This document shows positions 50,311 through 60,734 of a DNA stretch of 64,000 bases, piece after piece (the stretch's first letter is position 1; each line of letters begins with the position of its first letter). The notes beneath the pieces were generated by a model, which searched no databases, was not told the origin of the DNA, and saw nothing but the letters and a program-made list of their open reading frames with translations. A program made the position numbers and the translations under genes. The stretch is from Costus lasius (taxonomy: Eukaryota > Streptophyta > Magnoliopsida > Zingiberales > Costaceae). The stretch is taken from assembly GCA_027563935.2 (NCBI GenBank), contig CM050454.1:4492001-4556000 (forward strand), in the 5' to 3' direction.

Positions 50311-51590
50311 TGTTAGGGGACACAAAATTAAGGGGGAAATTGAGAAGATTAAAAGGAGAACGCGCAAACAAAATTGAAAAATAATGCTAGTTTTTATAAC
50401 CCAAAAATTACCAATATAAATCTTTAAAGTGAAGGATGAAAGAATATGTTTAAGCTCCAAATTCATTAAAATAAAAAAAATGAACAAATCTAATCAATAA
50501 AAAAACTTCGATCATTATGTTAAGAAAACAATTAGAACTTTAGAAAAAAAATCATATATTTGGAGGACCAGACCAAAATAAAAAACCCCCTAAACTTAAT
50601 TTCTTATACTATAATTGAAACTTAATTTCTTATACTATAATTGATGAACAAGCGCAAAACATAGGTAAACTAAATATGCTGTATGAAAAAGAAAAGGAGG
50701 TAGAAAGAAATGGTCTATGTTTATAAATGAGAAGTTGTAGGTATTATTTTAATAGTTCATTTGACTAATTTGATGAACAAATACAAAATTTAGCGAAATT
50801 GAAATTACTATTAAGCAAAACATTAGGAGCTTATATACTAAGATAAGTAGTTGAGAGTATTACTTCAAATAATTGATTTGAGTGAAGGACCATTGCTGTC
50901 TTAATGAATCATCAAATGTAGATCAACTCCTGGTCATGAGCATCCCTCTAGGGTTTCAGGTCAACCCAAGCTATGCTTAAAGTCAACACCTCCCACATTG
51001 TGATGCTCACTCGTATTGTAGCCCAACGGAAACAGATGAAGAGTTGACAGGTCAAATACTTTTACACAAACGTAAAGAATAATCTAAACATGGAAATTTA
51101 AAAACTCTTAATCGGCGACATCTTTATGGTTTGGTCAAAGTGATTTAAGTGTTAAGTCAATTTCTTATGTGAAGATTATGATTGACTTTGAATGCATTTT
51201 GTGGATCTAAGTCAAGAACCTGCCCAACTTAGTATGCTTTGCATTCATTGGTTCAAACGTAGTATGAATTTATTTTCTTGTAGAAAAAGACTCTACAAAC
51301 TAAGTAGTGGATATTTTCTATTTAATCATGGCAATTATTCTGGCTTCCTTGGGCAAAGAAGTTTCTATTTAATTTCTCTTTTCCCATCTTTAACGTCTTG
51401 CAACTAACAGAAAAGTCAGCCATTCTCTCTTTTGACATTAGAGCCCATACTTTAAAAAAAAAAACCACTTTCCAATTCCTCCCAAATTGTTGGAATTTAA
51501 GTGCCGGACTATGATATATTCTGCCACGCTACATCTGTCTGCCCAGTTCGTTAAATCCCAACTGAATAATCTGTGTATATAGACTCCCCT
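50311..51590. repeat. Neprosin block and promoter region upstream of copy C
   Basis: 50320-50990 matches the block left of copy B and the 18.8-19.4 kb remnant. 51000-51245 is one unit of the 240-bp repeat. 51485-51590 is the proximal promoter with the shared TTGTTGGAATTTAAGTG and the TATA context CTGTGTATATAGACTCCC (TATATAG at 51576-51582). Confidence 0.75.
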
Positions 51591-51784
51591 GTGAAGGTAG
51601 AGAAAGAAGTAATAAACAAGATTTGATTTATTGATCTCTATAGATCTTGGGATTTGATCGTGATTGAGAATATAATTCTATTTGGAAAAGATTTGTATGG
51701 AAATAATTTATGAGAAGCCGGAACAGAAGAACATATACAACTCCAATATTTTAATCCTTGCGATCGTATTATTTGTGTCTTTAT
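51591..51784. mobile_element. Insertion in the 5' leader of copy C
   Basis: About 194 bp absent from copies A and D, placed between the TATA region and GTGGCG. It is flanked by CCCCT on both sides (51586-51590 and 51785-51789), which looks like a 5-bp TSD. Family unknown. It creates a misleading in-frame N-terminal extension of the copy C reading frame. Confidence 0.6.
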
Positions 51785-51834
51785 CCCCTACTGTGGCGAT
51801 ACTGTGCTCATCTTCTCCTCAATTTGATTATAAA

Positions 51835-54800
51835 ATGATGGGAAGAAATATGTTATTCGTCTCCTCTCTGCTTCTTCTGCTCGCACCACATCCTCCTCTC
51901 TTCTTGGCTTCGCAAGAAAATAACACCACCGATGCTGGCACACAGCTCGGCGAGCACGAGAGGATAAGAGCCCTGCTCGAGCGGCTCAACAAACCATATC
52001 TCAAGACAATTGAGGAACTTCTTCTTCACCATCTTGTACTTGTTCTTCGACTTCTTCTTCGTAACAAGTTGGCTATCTTCGTTGTGTCTTGTTCAGAGTC
52101 CCGACGGCGACACCATAGACTGCGTTCCGTCCCATCTGCAACCAGCATTCGATCATCCCAAGCTACGAGGGCTGAAACCTTTGGTAATCGTGTTTGCTCA
52201 CTCATTGATCACTTATTATGAAAGCTTGAAAGCTTAGGTTCCCGCTTTTGATCAAATGCAATTATATGCAGGAGCCGCCTGAATTGCCCAAGCACTATGG
52301 CAACCACAGCGCGATGGACAACATCACCTAGCCATGGAGAACAACTGGAGAGACATGCCCGGAGGGCACAGTTCCAATCAGAAGAACTAAGGAAGAAGAA
52401 GTCAGACGAGTAGAGAGGTTTGGGAGGAAGCCTATGGCGAGGGTGCCACCGGCTGTAGACCTTAGAAACCATGAGGTTAAATTCTGTAGCTTTTTTCTTA
52501 CTTAAATATGAAGGTGAAAATTTGAAGTTAAGATGACTCATGACCTATTAATTACAGCATTCTTATGCGCGAGTTAAGGGAGATTTGTACTTTGGAGCAG
52601 AAGCAATCTTCAACCTATGGAAACCTGAAGTTGAAAATAGTAATAAGTTTAGCTTATCACAATTATGGCTCATCTCAGGAACGCGGGGTGCTGCTGATGA
52701 AAATACAATTGAAGTTGGATGGCAGGTAATGTTTATCTAAATTAAGTATTAATAGTTTTTCCCAATTTCCTTTTGAGTGTTTGACTATGGAAATTGATAA
52801 ATGATAAAAAGTTTGAGTTCAAGATAAATTTTTTTGCTATTTTTGTATGTTTGTTTAGATATTCCAAGATAAAACTCGATGGATTGGAGTTATAAGGAAA
52901 ATAAATAATTCCTGATTTTTATGTTTAATTTTTTTTATGTTTTTTAAAAAAAGCTTAGCAACTAATGCTCTCTAGTATTGTTTTCAGGTGTTCCCAAGAC
53001 TGTATGGGGACGCATCTCCGAGACTATTTGTATATTGGATGGTGCGTTCCATGTTGATCTAGAGCTGATGAGGTTAGATTTGATGACGTGTGCTTATGTA
53101 ATTAATTAATTAATTAATTAACAATTTTGCAGCGGGATTCGTATCAAAAGACAGGATGCTACAATATTAGGTGTGGATTTGTTCAAGTGAGCAAAGAACT
53201 TACTGTCGGAGCTGCCTTAACTCCAGTGTCAACATATGATGGCAATCAATATGATTTTACATTCACAGTTTGGATGGTGCGTATTTCTATCTATCTGTCG
53301 ATGGTATTGATTGAGTTTACAATAGTCATCATCATCATCGCTCTGGGTTATAATTTTAGAAAATTAGTAAGAAAAAAAGTAAAACAAAATTGAGAGGACA
53401 GAAAAATAATCACGTGAAATTCATGTGATCGCGTTGGCATGTAAAGGGGGGAGCAGGTAGCGGCATATGATTGAAGGCTACTTTGGTACTAAGGGTCTGT
53501 TTGGCCCCATTGTTAATATCTTTATAACTGTGCTAAACTGTGCTGTACTGTATTGTGCTGCACTTTTAAAATTTATAAGATGTTTGGTTAATAACTTTTT
53601 CACTACTATCAAAATTTAAAATAATAATTAAATATATTATTTTAAATTATTTAAAATAATAATATATTTTATTTTTCTTTAGTGTTAAAATTTTAAATCA
53701 TTTAAAATAATAATACATAAAATTTTAAACAAAATTATGCAAATTACTTTTTTGGAAAAACAGAATTTGTAAAAACATCAAATTGTAGCTTTCTCAACTT
53801 CTGCTTTTTTACTACTTTTTTCTACTTTTGCTTTTCATTACCAAATAGTTTTCTAACTGCTTTTTGCATAAAAAACTACTTAAAATCAGCTTCGAAGCGG
53901 GGCCAAACAGGCCCTAAGTGGGGAGGAGGCAACATAAGTAGTAGACAATAGTAGACTAGAGGTTGCTTAAGTACTAAGTGGAGGGTGTGAAGCACAGGGT
54001 AGGCATGGGACAACATGAGAGAGTAGACAACGATAAGTTGGAGGTTACTTTGACACAAGGGGTGACACATAGGGCAAGTGTGGGGCAATGCAAGGGAGTA
54101 GGCAGTAGTGGAACAGAGGCTACTTTAGCACCAAGGGGTAGGGCTATGTGAGAGAGGGGGTGACACACTTTGCTCTTTTTCTTTTTCCTTTTTTATTCCC
54201 GATTTAGATGGAATCAATTTTGATGGATCCTTTTTCTTTCTTTCCCTCAAAGGAAACTATGGATTTGCAAGTTTTTGTTCTTTCATTCCCATTTTCTATC
54301 CAAGGAAACAGAGCTAAATTAATTGATAATTCTATAGTCAGCAAAAATTATCTCCAGATATGAGTAGATAGTTTTATATTGTGTGTAGAAAAACACCATA
54401 TGAGTATATCATTGATTCCTTTTTTGTAATATGATTTGTTGTGCTTTTTAACAATATGGAACTTAACAGTATTATTACCTGTAAAATATTTTTAATATTT
54501 ATATTTGCTAACTCTAATGTGTTACTATACTTGGCATAGGATCAAGCAACAAGGAATTGGTGGTTGCGAGTGGGATCGATCACCGTGGGTTACTGGCCCA
54601 AGACTTTGTTCACCAACATAGATGGCGGCGCCACTGTCGTAGACTATGGTGGCGAGATTATCAACACCAACCCCTCCGGTCACCACACTGCAACGCAAAT
54701 GGGTAATGGCCACTTTGCCAATGAAGGTTTTCACAAGGCAGCTTACATTCGTAACCTAGCGCTTGTCAACAAGCAAAACACGCTTTACCATGTGAACGAT

Positions 54801-54914
54801 GTCACCTTCCGTTCCGAAACTCCAGCATGCTATAGCATACAAGGGTCTAAAACGAGCAATTAGGGGACCTACTTCTTCTTTGGAGGCCCCGGTAGGAACC
54901 CTAACTGTCCTTGA
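51835..54914 (+). pseudogene. Neprosin-family gene, copy C (all seven exons, nonsense-broken)
   Basis: Best preserved copy. Exons: 51835-52014, 52097-52183, 52272-52475, 52558-52725, 52988-53041, 53133-53276, 54540-54914, equal to 403 codons. Signal peptide MMGRNMLFVSSLLLLL, activation-peptide part SPDGDTIDCVPSHLQP and TGETCPEGTVPIRRT, catalytic part KGDLYFGAEAIFNLWKP, IEVGWQ, RLYGDASPRLFVYW, FVQVSKELTVGAALTP, SITVGYWPK, YGGEIIN and C-terminal GGPGRNPNCP. Defects: intron 1 begins GAACTT rather than GT; TAG at 52329 where copy A has Gln; TAG at 54861 where copy B has Trp. Intron 6 carries a Tourist-like MITE. With two nonsense codons it cannot make a full protein, unless the assembly is wrong at both. 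Confidence 0.92.
53493..53914. mobile_element. Tourist/Harbinger-type MITE in copy C intron 6, TSD TAA
   Basis: Termini GGGTCTGTTTGGCCCC and, inverted, GGGCCTGTTTGGCCCC. TAA at 53490-53492 and 53915-53917. 422 bp, AT-rich interior, no ORF. Confidence 0.9.
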
Positions 54915-55163
54915 CCTACACTTTGTTAAGTAGTGATATGAGATTATGTTGATGCTTTGCTGTACTATCTTTATCATTGTTTATTGATGATAAAAGTGAT
55001 GCGTTGAATTTTAAAACTTACAATTAGTTTTAGAAATTACCGTGGACTATAAAAGTTATATATTATGATAAAATAAAAAATATCTAATAAAATAAAAAAT
55101 ATCTATATATATATATAAATATGTGTATATACATGTGTATATACACATGTATATGTATACATA

Positions 55164-55214
<51 letters not shown>

Positions 55215-55695
55215 ACATATGTATACATAAAGAATGATTATGTTTAAATAAATAAATAAATTCATATAATTAGAGTGCCAAACCAAAAGTCATCATCTAT
55301 ATTTCTATTATCATACTTAAATTGATGAACAAACACAAAATATAGGCAAACTAAATCTACCCTCTTATTGAAAAAAAAAGTCTATATGTTAATATAGGAA
55401 GTTGTAGGTATTGTTTTAATTGCTTATTTGACTAAATTGATGAACAAATACAAAATTTAGAGAAATCGAAACTACCAATAAACAAAACATTAGGGGTTTT
55501 ATATGCAAAGATGGCTAGTTGGGAGTACTACTTTACTAGTTGATTTAAGTGGAGGACAAGGCCCGATCCACATGTGTCCCTTCAACCCTAATTAAGTAAA
55601 CAAATTTTGCTTCTCTTTAAACTTTGGGGGTGTTATGGAAGAATTCATGGATAGTGATGTTTAGGTGCAAGTTGCCGTTGGCCATGGCTTCATTG
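54915..55695. repeat. 3' flank of copy C with AT microsatellite and block remnant
   Basis: 55100-55227 is (TA)n-rich with ACATGTGTATATACACATGT-like palindromes. 55260-55695 matches the 18.9-19.73 kb block through TTCATTGAGCAC. The TA run explains a spurious Tyr-Ile repeat protein on the minus strand. Confidence 0.8.
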
Positions 55696-56695
55696 AGCAC
55701 TGCTAGCTATTTTGTAGGGTTAACAAGTTGTTATTGTTGGAGAAAATATTTAAATTTTTATAATTAATTTTAAGTTTTAATACATAGCTTTAATGAGTCA
55801 TATACCATTATCGTGTTGTTAGTGGTTATGTGCCGTCACGCATTAACACGAAAAGGTTTTGGGGTTTATTTTTTAAGTGGGGTGGGGTAACTTTTTTAAG
55901 TGGTGTTACTCGGATGTTTTTCACAGTTCTTAAAGCAAAAAATGCATCTTAACCCAATCTTTGCTTTAAATTCTTTCTCTAGCGCAATAGGAGTGGTGAG
56001 AATAAGAGAATATTTGATTATTGTACGGATCTCAAAGTATTGTTGAATGGGATAAATTTGACCCCGTTGAGAAACTTTTAAGCACCCTTGAGCGTGCAAA
56101 AGTTTTTTTTTTTCATAGTTTCGACCATTTTAGAATTAATTCTGAGTCTCTGTAATTAATTTTAATTGTTGGGTATCATTTTTAAAAAGGACTACTAATG
56201 ATATGACTTTTCCATCTTATTCAAATTTTCTCCTTGGTATTTTTAATAAATTTATTAATGCAATGTCTTAAATTTTAAATACTTTCATATAATTAATATT
56301 TTAAAAATCTTACGTTTTTATTTAATTATAATAAATACGTAAGGTGGACTCCTTTTAGCATTTTAATTTATTCCATCACTCATGTCAATCTAAATATGTA
56401 TATATAATATTTGATTAACATATTAATGAATAATTATGAATATTACTTATTGTAAAAGAAAAAAATTAAATATAAAATTGTACAACTTAATTATTATTTA
56501 AAATAATAAAATAATATTGATACCAACAACATCATACCTTTATCAAACACCTCTATTCAACACAACAATTATACTAATGCAACATCTAGTAACACAGTAA
56601 AAACAACAACAAAATAGCTCTTATCTTGTCAAAGCTTTAGGCCTGTAATGCCCGCTTCCCATCTGCCTTGTCACATGGTTGTGGAAAGGGCGTCG
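55696..56695. other. No gene seen
   Basis: AT-rich DNA. I recognise no exon, RNA gene or complete transposon. Confidence 0.5.
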
Positions 56696-56704
56696 GTAAG
56701 TGAC

Positions 56705-57063
56705 GGGCAAAGTTTTCTAGGAAGGGTACTAAAATTTTAAAAAGGATTTAAAATTTTGATAGAAAAATAATACCAATAATACCAATAATACCAATATTAT
56801 CATGGATAAGTTTAGCTGCGATGAGAAATTAGTATTTTTAATATTGTGAAAAAATTATCGACGATTATAGCATGTTTTTTCTACAATAATATATTTATCA
56901 ATCTATTACCGTGCATAAGCTTATCTATGATAATATTGATATTATTAAATTGCTTAGAATGTATAGATTACATGGATATAATTTTTCTAAAAAAATATTT
57001 ATTTTTTCTTCAAATATTTTAAATCCTTTTTAAAATTTCATGTACTCACCCTAAAATTTTTTC
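56705..57063. mobile_element. MITE 4, Mutator-type, older
   Basis: Arms with AAATTTTAAAAAGGATTTAAAAT on both sides (inverted) and termini GGGCAAAG / GGAAAAAA. Flanks GTAAGTGAC (56696-56704) and GTTAATGAC (57064-57072) form a 9-bp TSD with two mismatches. It carries the ATTAAATTGCTTAGAATGTA inner motif of the MITE 1-3 family. Confidence 0.75.
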
Positions 57064-57072
57064 CGTTAATGA

Positions 57073-58599
57073 CCTCTGCTCCGAACTCCATCATCTTAGC
57101 TCCCACTGCTCTTATCTTGACGAGTGATCAAAAGAAGGTCATCTCATGATCATGAGCATTGTTTCAGGTCATTCCGAACTCTCATTAAGGTCAACACCTC
57201 CCAAAATGTGATGTCGCACTCGTACTACAACCCACTAGAAGTGGATAATAAGTTGATGGGCCAAATACTATACCCAAACTGGAAGAATAACGTGAGTGTA
57301 GAAATTTTAAAAAAGTCTTAATTGGATACATGCTTAAGTTTTGATCTCGAGTCATGTTAAGGGTTTAGTCAATTTTTCATGTCAACATTTAGATTAGGGA
57401 CAACAGCAGATAGGGTACCGGTATTTTTCATACTACTCGTATTCTACCCTATTAAAAATGTTACTACTCATTTAATACCCAAATCATATAAATACCCTAC
57501 TTAAATACTTACCTTATATATATATATATATTTATATATTTATCTGACTTAGGTTAGCATATGCACTACTTATATTCTATCCGCACCCAAATAATATATT
57601 CCTGATTACCTTTAAATAGATTCGGATATTATCATCCCGACTTTAGATTGGTGTCGAATATAATTTGTGGATTATATCTATATTGCATTAAGATTTGCAC
57701 ATATTAAAAGTACAGTTGGGGGCAATGATACTTTAGTGCACATTGGCGACAAGAAACAGAGCACTAAACAAGAGTATTGGAAGCACACAAAAATCAAATT
57801 TTCAAATCAGCCAAAACAAAATAAATTACATCAATTTATACTAAAACATTGTCTAAATTTAACCAAAACACACTCTAAATATATCTTGATCTAAATTTAA
57901 ATCTCACATTCTATCTCTCAAATTAACTCTTTTCTAAATATAAATCCATGCTCATACGACAACCGTGGTCACGTATTTATGTTTAAACGGTCAACGAATA
58001 CTTTGTGTATATATACTCCCATTACTAATGTGGCGCTATTTTGCTCATCTTCTAAATTTAACCTATACACTAATTCCACATAAATTTTTCCAAGGCGGAG
58101 ACTAGGAATGTTAGGACAGGTTACATCTAACCATTTATATTATTTTAATAATCACACACCTTGATTGTTGTGTAGGTTCTAGAAATTTGCACCATTTTCA
58201 AAGCAATGTGAGCTGTTGAGGTTAAGTACTGTCTCTATCTCTTTATCACGAGTATAATATATAATTTAATAGAGTTAATTAAGTTAGATATATATAAGGT
58301 ATAGTTAATCAGTAGTTAAAATTTTATTTGAGTCTGATTTAGGTAGTTAACAGAAAAATTAGAGTTTGGTTCACCTAGGGAATAGTTTATGCCACCGGAG
58401 ATAGCTAGGTCAAACTAAAATCCTTTGTTCATTTTTTTTGTGATACATATAATTATAATACTACCATACATATATATGTTTGTGCTAATTGATTTCTTTT
58501 TCTATTCTACAAAAATAGAAGTGATATTTTTAAGTTTGATGAGTTATAAATATTTTGAGTTAATATGACTGATAACCTATTTATTCTGTACAATTACAG
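57073..58599. repeat. Upstream block and promoter of neprosin copy D; exons 1-3 missing
   Basis: 57130-57400 carries the block landmarks and a decayed 240-bp unit. 58002-58050 is the promoter (TTGTGTATATATACTCCC, TATA at 58008-58015, then GTGGCG). After 58050, where exon 1 should start, unrelated sequence follows, including TTTTTCCAAGGCGGAGACTAGG, which resembles the MITE 3/5 end. So an insertion/deletion removed exons 1-3. Confidence 0.6.
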
Positions 58600-60175
58600 C
58601 ATTCTATTGCAATAGTTACGGGAAATTTGTACTTTGGAGCACGAGCAACCTTCAACATATGGAAACCTGAAGTTGGAAGTCCAGATGAGTTCAGTTCATC
58701 ACAATTATTGATTAGCTCTGAAACTTTTGGCTCCGGTTTCAGTTCAATTGAAGTTGGATGGCTGGTATTCTTTACCTAAATTAAGAAGTACATTTTTTTA
58801 AGGATCTAGTCTTCCTTAAAATTTTAGTAAATCTTGTTTGATCACTTACAGTTGTCACGCCCCAATTCTTCACGTCTAAAACTAGAGAGTGATGACACAA
58901 TTTACACACATTTGTGTAAACTGTCAGCCAAACGCTCACACCGAGTACAATGCGTCTAATGCGGAAGTAAATACAATATGCGCGCTCTCAATACAGATCG
59001 TCTCTCAGCAATACAGTTCTCTCCCTCACTCGGCCTAATCACACTGCCTCTAGCTCAGCCTAACCAAACTGACCGAACTCTCTGAAGCACTAAACCGATA
59101 GACTAGGTGGCGGGTTAGGGGTTCTTCCTCTTCGCCTAACCACTTTGCACACCTAGTTGCGCCCTGTCACACACAAGAGGTCGCAGGCAGATAACACACG
59201 CTGGCAGGGTGGTCTATCGGAGACCAAAGAGCAATAGACAAATGCTCAAAACCTAACAAGCAATGAACTACCGGCCTGCTTAACCCTAAAACAGATATAT
59301 CACTACACAGCGAGATCAGAGAGAGACAAGTACAGTACTTGCGCCCCTCTAACCTAAAACTGATAAAACTCCAATCAACAAGAAACCAACTCTTCCAAGT
59401 GTAATACTCGGGTGTGAGAGGACCCTCTCCCAGCATAACACATATCTAACTCTTGGACTAAAGCATATAATATGGATCTCATTTTTCTCCTTTGATCTAA
59501 CATTGTTGAGCAGACTGACTAAAATTTGAAGAGAGACAAACTCTTTATATTTTTTTTCTTAAACTAAACTAGTGTTTTATTTTATACTATCTAAATAATT
59601 TTTTTTTAAAAAAATAATAAAAAAATTTGAGAAATTAAATAATTCTTCTACAAAATGGTCTTTTTTTATTTTTATTTATTTATTATTATTTTAAAAATTA
59701 ATGTTTTTGTCTTATTTTTCAGGTGTACCCTAGTTTGTATGGTGACACATCTCCAAGACTATTTATCGATTGGACGGTGAGTCTGTTCTCAATATGGAAT
59801 AGACTATGTTAGATTTGACTGTGACATGCCTGTACAATTTACTAATTAATTAATAATTTTGCAAAAGGATTCTCATGAAAGGAAAGAATGCTACAATCCT
59901 TGGCGCTCAGGGTTTATTCAAGTCACCAACCAATTTGCAATTGGAGCTGCATTAACTCAAACCTCCATATATGACAGGAACCAATATGCAACTAAAATAA
60001 CTGTTTGGATGGTTGGTTATCTATCTACTTCATTGATTGCTTTTTTTTTTTTTTTAAGATTTTGTTGTGCATTTTAGCTATATTGGACACGTAGTATTAT
60101 TTTTTTTTTCATATTTATATTTCCTAACTTTATGTATATGCATCTTATAGGATTAAGCTACAGGAAATTCGTGAA
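58600..60175 (+). pseudogene. Neprosin-family gene, copy D (5' and 3' truncated)
   Basis: Exons 4-6 are open: 58600-58764 (VTGNLYFGARATFNIWKPEV ... IEVGW), 59723-59776 (YPSLYGDTSPRLFIDWT) and 59868-60011 (ECYNPWRSGFIQVTNQFAIG). Intron 4 holds an LTR-like insertion. The exon 6 acceptor shifts by one codon (GCAAAAG|GAT). Exon 7 starts at about 60153 with TAA for Gln and TGA for Trp and is cut off at about 60175, where the 21-bp repeat region begins. It lacks signal peptide, activation peptide and C-terminal half. Confidence 0.85.
58853..59442 (-). mobile_element. LTR-like insertion in copy D intron 4
   Basis: Starts TGTCACGCCCCAATTC and ends CAGCATAACA (minus: TGTTATGCTGGG...GGGGCGTGACA), the same terminal 11 bases as elements 1 and 2. 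590 bp, richer in GC than the intron around it. The flanks ACAGT and CATAT do not match, so a solo LTR is likely but unproven. Confidence 0.6.
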
Positions 60176-60194
60176 TAGAGAAACCTAAATTTTG

Positions 60195-60660
60195 TATAAC
60201 ATGTGTATAACATGCTCCAAACTTAGTACAAAGAAGCCTTGCATCACGTATAACATGCCTCAAACTTAGTATAACATGCCCCAAACTTGGTATAACACTT
60301 TGACAGACATGGTATAACACTTGACAGACATGATATAAGACTGCATAGACATGGTATAACACTGCACAGACATGGTATAACACTACACAGACATGGTATA
60401 ACATTGCACAGACATGGTATAACGCTACACAGACATGGTATAACACTTCATAGAGATGGTATAACACTGTACATACATGGTATAACACTACACACATATG
60501 GTATAACACTGCACAGACATGGTATAATACTTCACAGAGATGGTATAACACTGCACATACATGGTATAACACTACACACACATGGTATAACACTGCACAG
60601 ACATGGTATAACACTACACAGACATGGTATAACACTACACATACATGATATAACAACATC
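60195..60660. repeat. Array of about 20 units of a 21-bp GGTATAACA repeat
   Basis: Unit ACATGGTATAACACTGCACAG with variants (ACTACACAG, ACTTCACAG, ACTTAGTATAACATGCCCCA at the left). The 21-bp period keeps all frames open and yields false repeat proteins on both strands. It directly precedes the Ulp1-type gene. Confidence 0.93.
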
Positions 60661-60734
60661 TCATTTTCGTTTAATAGCTTCACCTTTTGAGTTCGTCATG
60701 TTAATATAGTTCTAACTTTTTTAACAGTAGGTTG

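Noticed and set aside
51682..52221. 179-residue frame giving neprosin copy C a longer N-terminus
   Set aside because: The extra residues come from the 194-bp insertion, and the frame then runs through intron 1 into the wrong frame of exon 2.
55056..55286. Frame with a Tyr-Ile repeat
   Set aside because: Translation of a TA microsatellite.
60195..60660. Regular direct repeats resembling a CRISPR array
   Set aside because: The units are contiguous with no unique spacers, and the DNA is plant nuclear.
60153..60683. 176-residue open frame on the minus strand with LYHVC repeats, and a matching plus-strand frame with HGITLHR repeats
   Set aside because: Both are translations of the 21-bp tandem array; open only because 21 is a multiple of three.
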